From Phymatolithon calcareum (lineage: Eukaryota; Rhodophyta; Florideophyceae; Hapalidiales), in assembly GCA_977006965.1 (NCBI GenBank), contig OZ345377.1, positions 1,054,001-1,118,000 of the forward strand: a stretch of DNA of 64,000 nt. The letters are read 5' to 3'. Below the pieces are notes generated by a model. It ran no database searches. It saw only the letters and a program-made list of their open reading frames with translations, and was not told where the DNA came from. Shown here piece after piece: positions 19,984 through 30,295 of the stretch (position 1 is its first letter; the number at the start of each line of letters is the position of its first letter). The position numbers were made by a program, and so were the translations under genes.

Positions 19984-21120
19984 ATGGATTCGCAAGCGAA
20001 TGAGCGAAGAAGCCGAGCAATTGATGTGGATGTTTCACTTGCGGAACAAATTGTGCGACATCCGAGCTCACGGGCCACTGCTCGTCGGTATAGCTTTTCA
20101 GCGCGTCTTTATGTGGACATATTGAGGGACATGGGCATTGCTATTGAGAATTTTGATTGCTCCGGCAGCAGGAACAAGCAGGCTGATCCTATTTCTGCCG
20201 CCTTAAAGCTTATTCTTAACCGCTGTGGACCAAAAGAAAGTGGTTTCGAAGGTTTGAGCGCGGGATCGACTGGATCAGCATGCAAATCTGCGGTTGTTGC
20301 CTTTTGGAGATCATACGGGCATCAATCCCAGTATGTAGAGTATCCCGATGGGAGCTTTTCTGGGAATCCGGGAACATCTCCAGCCCTTCAAAATCTCATA
20401 GACAAGATACAAGCTTCGCAAATGCGCGCCGGTACTCACCTTCCTCAGCGTGCTTATCAGCAAACCCACGAAGACGTTAGGAAGATATGCACTCGTTTCT
20501 TCGATACCAACATTCTTGGTGCTCTCGAGTGTGCGAATGATGTGGACTATACTATGCTCCAAACTTCTGTGATTAACTGTTTGCAGTTCGGGGCAATTGC
20601 AAGGGCGGATGAGATAATTTCAATTCGCATTGAAAACGTCCTATACTCTGGCGACACGCTCGATTCTTCTGTCGCGGGAACTGTCCCTGCCACTAAAACG
20701 GATCAGAAGAGGGAGAGCTATGTCGTGTTCGAGCGAGCTGTGCATCGCAGTTTTTGTCCATTGGAAAAATTTCTTCTGTGGAAAGCTGTCCTTCTGGCGC
20801 ATAACATAACGTCAGGTCCAATGTTTGTCAAGATCATTCGAAACAAACTTCAGCCCAATCGCGAATTTCAACACACGGCTTACTCCTCGTCCCTGAAAGT
20901 AATTGCTCACGCTTGTGGCATACCAAGACTACAAGAGCATAGTGCGCGAAGAGGAGGTCTTGGCTACCAGTACTTTGTATTGAAGAAAGATCTTTTGTTC
21001 CTTCGTCGAAGATATAATTGGGACGACGTTGGTGAGATGATTAATTATCTTGGCCTTGATGACGATGTAAACTCGTACGCTCTTCTCGGGTTCTCAGACC
21101 TAAAAATAAACGAGTGTTAG
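19984..21120 (+). CDS. Tyrosine recombinase (integrase-like)
   Basis: Predicted site-specific tyrosine recombinase, 378 aa from ATG 19984 (the GTG at 19957 is not a likely start). The C-terminal catalytic domain has the expected order: Arg207 in AIARADEIISIRIENV, a beta-hairpin Lys (K238 or K242, PATKTDQKRE), H319-S-A-R322 followed by RGG, W346 in RRRYNW, and Tyr355 in EMINYLG as nucleophile. The HSARRGG and RRYNW spacing is what I know from XerD/Crypton-type recombinases. The N-terminal ~170 residues look like a helical core-binding domain, and no reverse transcriptase is attached, arguing against a DIRS element. It directly follows the palindrome array and leads a same-strand series of genes. 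Likely the mobility enzyme of a large element, Crypton- or Starship-like in logic. No stops or frameshifts, so it may be active. Family assignment is by eye. Confidence 0.8.
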   Translation: MDSQANERRSRAIDVDVSLAEQIVRHPSSRATARRYSFSARLYVDILRDMGIAIENFDCSGSRNKQADPISAALKLILNRCGPKESGFEGLSAGSTGSACKSAVVAFWRSYGHQSQYVEYPDGSFSGNPGTSPALQNLIDKIQASQMRAGTHLPQRAYQQTHEDVRKICTRFFDTNILGALECANDVDYTMLQTSVINCLQFGAIARADEIISIRIENVLYSGDTLDSSVAGTVPATKTDQKRESYVVFERAVHRSFCPLEKFLLWKAVLLAHNITSGPMFVKIIRNKLQPNREFQHTAYSSSLKVIAHACGIPRLQEHSARRGGLGYQYFVLKKDLLFLRRRYNWDDVGEMINYLGLDDDVNSYALLGFSDLKINEC

Positions 21121-21501
21121 TATTTTCATTTTAACATGGTTTCTTTCATTGATTTTTGTCAAAGAGAAATAAAATAGTCCGTTGAAAATCTCCCATATGC
21201 TTTAACTAAAGGCTCCACAGGATGCTTCCCGATAAAAACAATGGTGTAACATGAAAAGGATGTTTCTTATATCTCTCATGGTCAGTATTGTACCGTTATT
21301 CAGAATATGTTTAGAGGAGCAAAAGAGAGAATTGGTAGCAGTATCCAATTGGCTGAGATTTCTGATGCGAAACACTTGTCCGCATTCCATGATCTTGGTG
21401 TATGATCCAACTTTCGATTGACTAATTCTAAGGGCATGTCATAGTATCTAAGTCAACAGGAAAATTAAACTGGAAATCGTGAGGATATGCTTTGATCCAG
21501 A
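21121..21501. other. Spacer between recombinase and next gene
   Basis: 380 bp without a recognised feature. AT-rich; presumably 3' UTR and promoter. I could not exclude small exons. Confidence 0.4.
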
Positions 21502-22377
21502 ATGCAGAAAAAATGGTGGTCGGCATCTCACAATCTCAAGGGCTCTCGGAACCAGGGACAGGTCCCGCCACACTGGGTGATCGCAGCTGGAAAAAGGAAG
21601 CTGATTGGTTCCTGTCCTGCCGATTTGTCCGAGCGTTGCAAGCAAAATATTCGCCAGGAGGTTGCACGCTGCAAATCCCTTCTAGCAGCAACTCATGACC
21701 CTCCGTCATCGAGCCCGATTTGGCTTCCACAAGGCTTCGATCCTCGCACAAGACAGAGCCTACCACCACTTCTAAATAGTGAAGCCGCGATAACTGGGGG
21801 AGCAGGTTTCCGAGAGTCATTCACGGGAAAGAACTCGATTTTTCAAGTGAATAACACATTCACTAGAATTGAAAATGGGCTTATTCCAATTAATGAAAGC
21901 TCTACTCCTCTCGTGGAAAAAGCAGTCGTTTCTGCAGAGCCGGCATCTAAACTGCCTTCTATTCCTCTGTATCCAGATTCCTTGAGAGCCGTTTTGCGAC
22001 ACTGGGTATTTGAGTCACCAAATGAGGGATGCCAGAAGGCTTTGGTAAGATTTTCCAAGGAGGAGCGCAATGCAAAACTCGGAGGTCAGAAAACGAGCAC
22101 TACGAAGAAGCTTTACTCCAAGCGCAAGACGATTTCACTTGCTTTTCTTCTATTTTCAGATAGAAACGGAGCTGATGCATATGAAAAAGCATTCGGCACT
22201 CTTTCCGAGGCTTTTATGGGGACAAATATCTTGAAGCTGAGCACTGAGTACTTGAGGGTCCAAAAGCAAAATGACTCTGATTTACGAAAGTGGATCCGCA
22301 GCGACTCGAAAATTATTCAGTTTACTGAGAGAGTGTCTAGAAGGCTAGATCTGAGAAAACTTCTTTTCAAGGAATAG
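21502..22377 (+). CDS. GCR1_C-like DNA-binding protein
   Basis: Protein of 291 aa from ATG 21502. The C-terminal half has the look of the GCR1_C DNA-binding domain: DSLRAVLRHWVFES, then ALVRFSKEERNAKL, then KLYSKRKTISLAFLLF and ADAYEKAFGTLSEAF. This is the pattern of an Arg/Trp-rich helix, a basic YSxRKxI stretch and a final helix. GCR1_C domains are known both in yeast transcription factors and at the C-terminus of fungal and algal Crypton recombinases, so finding one just downstream of a tyrosine recombinase fits a shared element, here as a separate protein. The N-terminal half is Pro/Ser-rich and featureless. Domain call is moderate: it rests on pattern resemblance only. Confidence 0.5.
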   Translation: MQKKWWSASHNLKGSRNQGQVPPHWVIAAGKRKLIGSCPADLSERCKQNIRQEVARCKSLLAATHDPPSSSPIWLPQGFDPRTRQSLPPLLNSEAAITGGAGFRESFTGKNSIFQVNNTFTRIENGLIPINESSTPLVEKAVVSAEPASKLPSIPLYPDSLRAVLRHWVFESPNEGCQKALVRFSKEERNAKLGGQKTSTTKKLYSKRKTISLAFLLFSDRNGADAYEKAFGTLSEAFMGTNILKLSTEYLRVQKQNDSDLRKWIRSDSKIIQFTERVSRRLDLRKLLFKE

Positions 22378-22588
22378 GACATCAGCACGGATGTGTTGTA
22401 TATCAGTAATTCAGAATTGGTCCAAATAAATAAGTCAAAGCGCGCGCTGATCAGCAAATTTTAACGAATAAACAAGATTGTATGATACGATTCAAGATGT
22501 GATTCGTCATGTGTCATCATTGAAGTGTTCACCACTCTGGATTTTCAAGTCCAGTCCACCTTGTCTGCACGAGGTACTTCTTCAAGAG

Positions 22589-24523
22589 ATGGATTCAAAG
22601 GAATATGCTGCCGCTCAAGCAATATTTTGCATAACCTCCTTCAGCGAGCTGGTGAATCGCTTTCCAGACCAAGTTCCATCTTCAAAAGAGAGTTTGATGC
22701 CATTGCTATTTCGGTACGCTCCAAGTTCCAAGAAAGACCCAAAAAAGCGCCAGGTTATCGAGCACAGTGAAAAGAAACTCGCCTTTGAATGCGTTTCAAC
22801 CGTATATTCTAATCTTGGGCTGTCCCTCGGCGCCTCTGCAGTCCGTTGCAAGGATACAATTTCACAAGACAAAGTTTCATGCAGCGGCAATCATGAAACC
22901 GCAACTGCCGGGAATATCACAGAGGAAGCTGTCATATCAGCATCATCTGTTCAAAGAGCAAACAAGTCGAGCTCAACGCGCAAGAAGCACACGGAAACAA
23001 AAAATGCTTTCTTTGAAGATCTTATCGAGGCTCAATCATTCTGGAACATTTTCCGCAATTTTTTTCTCTCGAAAAGCATGTCACTTATTTGGAGGATGAG
23101 CACCGCGGATATTTTGCCTCTAATATGTCTTGGGCTCGCGCATACGCTGGGTGCCCATATCGAGGCAGACAACATGGAATACATTCTATCCCTGTTGGTT
23201 TCATCGACAAATGTTTTTTTCCAAGATATGCTTGTTTCTTGCGAGTTTGCGTACGCTGTGGTTGACGTCTGTGGTATCTCTTCATCTTATGAGAGTTCTG
23301 GAGCGATCTTGTCAGCTGCACGATACCTTCTAGGCCTCCCAATCCACGGAACACTGAGCAAAATCGATCTGGAGCGAAAACTATCCCAATTGTCCTACCA
23401 AGAGGTGCCCAAATCATCGCGACATGTGCATGACAAAAAGTATTTCCTCCCATATGCTCCGTAGGTCGGAGAATTTTTCGAAATACTTTTCCGACAATCG
23501 TTACTTCTCTGACCTTCAAAGATTTTCTGCGTGTTCGTTGCACCAGCGAAATTGTTCAATTCTTCTGGCGGAGCTTGACATGCTCTCTGAAGATGACAAG
23601 AAATCATTGAGAATTAAGAGGTCTGTCGACGTATTTGATGACGATGACATCCCTGAGGGATCACGAAAGCGCGTTAAACATAAGGGAAAAACAGGAAATG
23701 AACCTCTCGGCGTTTTCTCAGACTTATCTATCCATGGATATTTTGCCAGACCGGATAATGGGCGCGGGCAGGGCATGCTCGGAGTGAAAAACTGGATGGA
23801 GGAAGCTGAAATCGGAAAGTTTTGGGAGGAGCTACTGGCAATTGTTTCTGACGTTTTGCAAAGATACTTTCCTCATATGCTGAAACAAACTGTTGCCTCA
23901 TCGAAAGTGGACATATCTCATGTTCTCATCCATATTTCTAGTTTTCTGGATCAGTTTATGGGGCAGTGGAAGATTGCTGCGGCGTGGACGGAGCTCTCAA
24001 GTATGGTGAAGTGTCTTCCGGGAGATTCGACTTCGGTCTTTTCCTCAGAGCAAATATCGTTCGCAAGACATTCTTTCTTTGCCACAAGAATTCTAGAGCT
24101 TCATAACAAGAAACAGCAAGAGATCAATGAATGCATGGATCCTGTCAAGAAAAAGAATGGATGTCGGAGAGAAAGCAAACTTCGGGGCCGAATATTGAAG
24201 AGGAAAAGGAGAGAATGAATAAGATGCGCTGGGAAAATCAAATGCGGCTATTACGCAATATGTCCAAGGTACCTGGGATATGCATGGTCCCAGAATGCGT
24301 TGTTGATGGACTTACTTTCCATTATTGCACGGCAAAGTGCAGAGTTGGAGATTTGCTTCACAAATTCTACTTGCACCCAGAATGCAGCTACCAAAACCGG
24401 AACAAAATTTCAGCTCCGGAGAAACTAGATCCAAATGACTTCCAGAACCTGTATGTTTGCTCCAAACTATGCTGGGAGAAATTAATTGAAGTAGTTGAAG
24501 CCCACAATGAGGACGAAATTTAG
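22589..24523 (+). CDS. Large unknown protein with C-terminal Cys/His cluster (intron; possible frameshift)
   Basis: Not recognised. The frame is open from before 22478; the first in-frame ATG is 22589 (MDSKEYAAAQAIF), so 5' exons may exist. Helix-rich segments FWNIFRNFFLSKSMSLIW and YILSLLVSSTNVFFQDMLV precede a proposed 61-nt intron, 23461-23521 (GTAGGT..TTCAAAG, frame-preserving), which joins FLPYA to SACSLHQRNCSILLAELD. It continues through an acidic/basic linker (VDVFDDDDIPEGSRKRVKHK) and FWEELLAIVSDVLQRYFP. Near 24155, in an A-run, the reading frame must shift by one base to reach the natural-looking MSERKQTSGPNIEEEKERMN and the end domain: CMVPEC, HYCTAKC, HPECSYQ, CSKLCWEKLIEVV. The shift may be a mutation or an assembly slip. 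The Cys/His cluster suggests a small zinc-binding domain. Confidence 0.45.
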
Positions 24524-24747
24524 ACTTTAGGCAATTTTGCAACTTGTTGATATCGAAACAAGTAAAAGGAGCTCTGAGAAACACTGATACTATCTCTAGT
24601 GGGGAAGCTCGCATATTCTTGGACCCGGTGCTAGGGATACTGTCTAGGACTATTTTTCAGGGCACTCAATTCCTAGAAGTATGTGAAATGCTTCCAGTTT
24701 GAAGTCATTTTGCTTTCCGATATTCTCAATTAGAACACTTAGTATTA

Positions 24748-25170
24748 GAACAGATTGCCTTCTTGTGCGACTGTCACGGTTCGGAAATCAAGGAATCTCG
24801 AGTAAGAAAAAACTAATGGATCAAATCTCACACCATTTACAGAAAGCTTTATATGCGCAATTTGGACATTAGTAGGTGAACAGATTGCCTTCTTGTGCGA
24901 ATATCGGGTGCTAAAAGTCAAGAAAGCACGAGTGAGGCAAAGCTCACAAATCAGTACTGCGCTGCGATATGCAGAGTTGGAGAAAGCATTCAAAAGGAGT
25001 ACTTACATCTACAATGCAGCTATCAAAATCTCAACAAAAGTCAGGTACCGGACGGCTCGGATCCAAACGACTTCGTAAACCAGTATGCGTGCTCAAAAGG
25101 ATGCTGGGAAAAACTGCTTCATGTAATTGAAGATCACAATATGGACGAGATAAAGACTTCACGCAGTTGA
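24748..25170 (+). pseudogene. Degenerate tandem copy of the Cys/His C-terminal domain
   Basis: Reads YCAAICRVGESIQKEYLHLQ, CSYQN, DPNDFVNQYACSKGCWEKLL and HVIEDHNMDEIK, clearly paralogous to the end of the preceding gene (HYCTAKCRVGDLL, DPNDFQNLYVCSKLCWEKLI, VVEAHNEDEI) but lacking its first Cys pair. A 23-bp block (gaacagattgccttcttgtg plus cga) occurs at 24748 and 24878, marking a second, smaller duplication upstream. No upstream start; probably a dead duplicate, or an alternative last exon of the same gene. Confidence 0.65.
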
Positions 25171-25866
25171 AAGAGTTGTAAAAGTTTCGAAAGTGCCGAT
25201 ATCACCCTCCTATTAAATGACATCTTTTAGTTAGCGTGAAGCTCAAAAGGTCAGATTTCAATCGTACAGAATCCTCTTGGATTTAAATACGCTTCCCACC
25301 CAGATCTTTACTATGCAAGATAATTTTACATTATCAAGGTAAATGTGTCAATAATGAAAATGCTATCTGTTCCAATGATACCCAGTTGGATACTATATAA
25401 TGGTAATCCCTGTTCCCGTATTTGAAAGGAGATTCTTATTGTGTGATTAAGGTATTCCAGAAAATCATGCTACACAACATTGCTCACAGGCCTTTGGGCA
25501 CAAACATACTGAAGATAGAAACTGTTGGTCATATTTCAGGTAGAGAAGAATATTCTGCATGTTGACTTGTTTTCACTGAAATATGAAGTATTTTAAATAG
25601 TTTTGTTTTCCAAATGATTTCATTACGAACACTTGGCAATTGGGCAGGACTGGCCATTGGAGGAATATCAAGGGTCAGAAAAAGAGGTAGTCAGGGTCAG
25701 AAATTAGGAGCAAGACAAATTTCACACCCTCTCAAAGAAGCCTCAGAACCTGGACATAAAATTGCTGCAGAGATAAGACACGTGTAGTACCCAGAGCAAG
25801 TCCTCAGGACGATTGAATACCCGTATCATTTGGGACTGGGCAAAGAGTCGAATTTTCGAGACATTC
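25171..25866. other. Spacer upstream of the helicase gene
   Basis: No recognised gene. May contain the helicase promoter or short 5' exons: another frame near 25800-25920 (EYPYHLGLGKESNFRDIHAD) looks protein-like but could not be connected. Confidence 0.35.
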
Positions 25867-28800
25867 ATGCTGATCCTGCAAAAGTGCTCAAGTGTTCACA
25901 TCTCAGTATCTGCACCAAGCTTCGTGTCACCGCCCGAAGGAATATCTCTCCGGTTCTCCGCAGTACCTCCTGCCAAAATGGAGCGAATTTCAACTCAAAA
26001 GAGCAACGGACAGGGGTCTCTGTACAGTTTCAAGTCTATCGCAGGCGACATTTCTACTGCTGAAGAAATCTCTGAGCAGAATAACTGTTCCAAGGAGGAG
26101 ACAGTGGCGGAAGAGAAGGAAAAAGGATTTTTTGTCTGGCAAGAGACTGTTTTTCTCATGCTGTGGGAATCGTTATCACGCGAAGCGCTCAGAGCAATTG
26201 GGCAGCATCCATCGTGTCCAATGTTCAAGACTGCGTTTCTTTGCCGCAAAGCTGCGGTCAGAGGAAAGGCTCCAAAGCTCACATGTATTATGGTGACCGG
26301 ACGCCAGAACTCTTACAAGGGAAGTCCCCACTCTTGGAAAGGAGCATCTGAATTGCTGACCGTGGACGGGAAGACCGAGGCTCAAGTGCTGTTCGTTCAC
26401 CTTGCCGCACTTGGAGCATTTCTTACTGACATAATGACAAACGAAAGTTTCTCAGCGGTGAAGCCCAGTTTTCAACGTTTGTTAGTACTTCATGACAATT
26501 CAGTAATGTACGGAGGAGATCGCATGTCCTTAAAGATTTCCGATTACATCCATGTTTGGAACCACCTATCTGATTTTTTTCTCGCTGCTCTTTAGTCATT
26601 CGCGAAGGAAAGAGGAGCAAAAAAGGGCGATGGGAGGCCTAAACTTACTCAGGATCATTTGAAGGGAAAACACGATGTTCTGGTTTTTAAATGGATTGTT
26701 TACGTTCTGCGAAAGCTTTGCCAGGAGCGCGCACGCGAAGAGCTTAATCTTGGACTAGATCGCTTCAAAACTGTCGCTGAAACTTTCTTGCGGCTTCTTT
26801 CTGGCGGCGAATTCCAGCTGCGTGATGCATGTGCCACGAGATTCGCTCTTTCCATGGAGATGTGTCGCGGAAATGTCTCCCTGAATGAAGTATTTTTCTC
26901 AGCGCCAGAAAGAAAGGAGATACATTCGAGTAACCGGCACGATATCGAGAATCAAACGGCAAGGGAAGCGCCTGTTCGTTGGGAAAAGCGTGTTCTCCAG
27001 ATAACGTACGAGCATATAACAGGCGAATGTGATCCCTTCGAGAATGAACCTCCAGACAGTCATGATGGGAGTCCGGAAATATACACTTGGGCACTATTAC
27101 AAGATTTGATCTCGGAAATACGAGCTGAGGTAGCTGATTGGGATGAAGCTCAAGCACAGCGAACAGCATGGAGCTCAGCAGATGTCTCGCATTCTGGAAG
27201 AGATTTTGACATTGGCAGCAGGTTTATAAGCTTCACATGTTCAAGAGGAGCTTTTCCATTGAAAAGAAAGCTGTACGTTTGCTCACTATCAACGACACAC
27301 GAGGCCGGCAGGGAAATGCGCAGTCCACAATTCACAGCGATTTGCGAAGGAACACCAGCAAGAGGTCAAGTGAAAATGGTACTGTCCACCTTCGCATTCC
27401 AAAGCGATTGGATGAACGAGATCTCTTATGTGCCAGTCAAGCTTCATTACCGACCTGCAACGGATTTGACAACGTTCTGCAGGTTCTACCATGCCCTTCA
27501 ATACTCAACCCAATTACCGCAATCATTTCGAAGAGCAATTTTTCACTCGGAGCTCGCGGACCAAGCAGACGGCTCAAAGATTATCTCCGATGTGAACTTT
27601 ATTGACGACTCGTCACGCATTTCCCGTCGATATAATTTGAATGCTATGCAAGCTCTCGCTTTAGAGAATGTGGCTGAATTTCACTCAAATACAGTACCTA
27701 ACAACGACGGAATCGTTGCGATTCATGGTCCTCCAGGGACAGGAAAATCGTTGGCTATTGAAGCCATTGTTGCGTACATTCTTTTGCATCGCCGATCAAG
27801 CTGTAAACAAAGGGTATTGATATCTGCCGACTCTAATCATGCAGTGGACAGCCTCTTGCTTCGCTTCAAGAACAACGGAATTGATGACCTACCACATGAC
27901 TTGCGGATTGTTCGAATTGGTTCAAACAGCACAAACAATGTCGTTAGAGCACTAATGCTTGAGCCTCTCGCCGTGAAAATTGATGAATTAGAAGGAAGAG
28001 CCTATTACGATGGCACTTCAACAATCTCTGGACGGCAATCAGTCCTTGAGAACGCGGACGTTGTGTTTTCCACAAACAGTAGCATTATGTCTGCTAGTGT
28101 TCAAGGTATTCTTCCGCGCTTTTCCGCCGTTGTCATTGATGAAGCGGCTGCTTGCACCGCTCCGTCAGCATTGTCTCCAATTTTTGCTGCAACAGCTCAG
28201 TATTCGGTTCAAGAAAGATTACTTCTCATCCTTGCCGGAGATCCCAGTCAACTTCCTGCGGTTGTAAAAGCAACCAACCCGTTTGCCAAGAGAGTCCTAC
28301 AGAATTCTCTTCTGGAGCGCCTTCTGAAAAGAAACTCAAGGACCAAATTATTGAAGACGGTCTTTCTTAAGATGCAATACCGGATGCACCCTAACATATC
28401 GAGAGTGGTCAGTATTCCTTTCTACGACGGTCGTTTAGTTGACGCCGACATATTGCGCAGGAGTTCACCGTACAATGATCGAGAAGACAACAAGTACGGC
28501 CCGCTCGTTATTTACCATGTGCAAGGATCCAGGAGAGACGAATGGTCACATAGTGTGCGCACAAGCGGTGAAGAGACGAATTCAAAAGAGGCTAAAGCAA
28601 TTTGTAAAATAATTGCAGAAATGGTCAAAGCGTACTCGATGAAGTTTTTCGTGGCGAAAATTGCTGTGATAGCGGCTTATCGTGCACAGAAAGAATTAAT
28701 CGAGGACACAGTTGACCGATCGAATATTCCAAGGCCTGTCAAAGAAACGATTCGGGTGTCAACCATCGATTCAATGCAAGGTGGAGAAAGTGACATTGTT

Positions 28801-29001
28801 TTCTTGAGCACTGTCAGATCGTTCGGGGAAGGTATTGGCTTTCTAGGGGAAAGAAGGCGAGTGAACGTAGCCTTAAGCAGAGCGCGTTTCGCTCTTATTT
28901 TAGTAGGAGATATTCATCTCCTCCGAAAACATTCAGTGATTTGGAATCAAATTGTAGAGATTTACGAAACAACTGGTGAGATTAGAAATGTTCCCCATTA
29001 A
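25867..29001 (+). CDS. UPF1-like superfamily 1 helicase (2 or more exons)
   Basis: RNA/DNA helicase of the UPF1-like SF1B group. The catalytic part shows motif I GPPGTGKS (27727), motif II VVIDEAAAC (about 28130), motif III LILAGDPSQLPAV (28225), motif IV region MQYRMHPNISR, motif V STIDSMQGGESDIVFL (28760) and motif VI RRVNVALSRARFALILVGD (28857). An in-frame TAG at 26593-26595 lies at the end of a perfect acceptor (ttttttctcgctgctctttag). A 93-nt intron, 26503-26595 (donor TCA|GTAATG), removes it and joins RLLVLHDNS to SFAKERGAKKGDG. Exon 1 is taken from ATG 25867; ATG 25978 (gccaaaATGg) is the better-context alternative. Product about 1013 or 976 aa, with a non-conserved N-terminal third. 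No nuclease or CCCH/NFX1 zinc finger seen. It is the last gene of the same-strand series begun by the recombinase. Family certain, role unknown. Confidence 0.85.
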
Positions 29002-29104
29002 ATTCAGCAAATGTTTCTTCCTTAAGATCATGAAAAAGATTTAATTGTCGTTCATTAAGATCTCCTCACTCTAGATCTACTCTTAAACAGTTCCTAGAGA
29101 AACA

Positions 29105-30295
29105 TTACTTTCGCTTCTGCCTTTGTATCCTTACCTGGTACATCTCTGCAACCTGAAGCCGGTCTGCATCGTCGCCGCCACACATGAGAAGAACTTCTTC
29201 GATAAGTTTGATGGGATATTTCTCGACGCTGTCGAGTACAATTGCCTCGCATGCATCGATCGCAACACAATGGTCCACAACACCGCTCTGAGTCAAGCGA
29301 ACTAGCCATACGCCTTTCGCATCCTCGCATAACCACTTGAACATTCCCATAGTTCTCTTGTTTTTGACTACGCTTTCAGCCTTTCGTAGCTCAACACGCA
29401 CAGAACGCAGCCTTTGCAACAATGAACCCACTTGCCGTAGAGAGGACAATATCGGCGCCCGATTTTTCAGTTCTTTCGCAGTCATCTGCAGCACTTCCGC
29501 TTCGGACAAATTCTCCCCGAGGATCACTGCAAGCTCGCGTCCTACATCTAGTGATGCCCGCCGATCAAGAAGACGATCAATAGCATTTACGACTTCGTCC
29601 GTCATGCATTTACCGTGTCCGCCGTTACATCTGTTTCTTGCCATCATGCCATATCGCTTCTCCAGAAACTTCTCAACTCCACGTGACGATGACCGGGCCA
29701 TCGGGCCTCCAATTACGGCCATAACGCCAGGAAAATCGCGACAATACGCCCATAGAGCACGCCGCTGGTGGGTTGTTCTTGTACAATCTTCAGCCTCTGC
29801 CCGACGCACGACCAACGGGTCAATATATTCCAATCGCCTCCCGTACGCTTTTCGAGCTCTGTCGGACACTGGCCTCAACGGCCATGCGACTGCCGCTTCT
29901 TTGTGGTCGCAAAGCTGCAGCGTCCACTCATCTATTTCGTACCATGACGTGTGATCGCCATTCATTGTCGCGCTGCCATAAGTGGCACCCTTTCGCAACA
30001 TGCGGCCATATTTTCCCACCGATCCATCGCCAACAACAACTGCTCGAACATTCCAAAGCCTCTTTTTCACCCGCCCAGTATCAACAGCGATAGATTTCCG
30101 GATAGATGGGGATCTGCACGAAGGAGTGGACGCATATCCTGTTGCAACTAGTGCAGGGTAGAGGCGCTTCTCGGGTGTGCGGACCACCCCGTCCATCGGG
30201 ATGGGCGGGTATTTGGTGGAGATGAACGCAGCACGTTGAGCACAAAAATCGTTATACGCGGCGGTAGTCTTTGGTGCGGTGCCTCCCGAAGTCAT
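29105..30295 (-). CDS. Unknown protein, possible papain-fold (OTU-like) domain
   Basis: Intact 396-aa frame from ATG 30295 (good AAAAATG context). Not matched to a named family. The C-terminal part has a suggestive pattern: GKCMTDEVVNAIDRLL, with a Cys before an NAI helix as in cysteine-protease active sites, then about 100 residues of Leu/Arg-rich helices (SSLRQVGSLLQRLRSVRVEL), then GVWLVRLTQSGVVDHCVAID and IVLDSVEKYPIKL, where H-C-V-A-I-D followed by a later Asp resembles the His/Asp end of OTU or other papain-fold enzymes. The N-terminal part is basic (IRKSIAVDTGRVKKRLWNVR). It faces the helicase gene tail to tail, with 103 bp between stops. It may belong to the putative element or be a separate transposon protein. 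The protease reading is inference from short motifs. Confidence 0.5.
   Translation of the reverse strand: MTSGGTAPKTTAAYNDFCAQRAAFISTKYPPIPMDGVVRTPEKRLYPALVATGYASTPSCRSPSIRKSIAVDTGRVKKRLWNVRAVVVGDGSVGKYGRMLRKGATYGSATMNGDHTSWYEIDEWTLQLCDHKEAAVAWPLRPVSDRARKAYGRRLEYIDPLVVRRAEAEDCTRTTHQRRALWAYCRDFPGVMAVIGGPMARSSSRGVEKFLEKRYGMMARNRCNGGHGKCMTDEVVNAIDRLLDRRASLDVGRELAVILGENLSEAEVLQMTAKELKNRAPILSSLRQVGSLLQRLRSVRVELRKAESVVKNKRTMGMFKWLCEDAKGVWLVRLTQSGVVDHCVAIDACEAIVLDSVEKYPIKLIEEVLLMCGGDDADRLQVAEMYQVRIQRQKRK

Noticed and set aside
19984-21120. DIRS-type retrotransposon
   Set aside because: DIRS elements also encode a tyrosine recombinase, but no reverse transcriptase/RNase H is adjacent; the nearby LINE RT fragments belong to another family on the other strand.
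22478-22588. Start of the unknown protein at 22478
   Set aside because: It is a TTG; kept only as an open frame that may belong to an upstream exon.
25813-25866. Helicase start at 25813
   Set aside because: TTG codon; ATG 25867 or 25978 is more likely.
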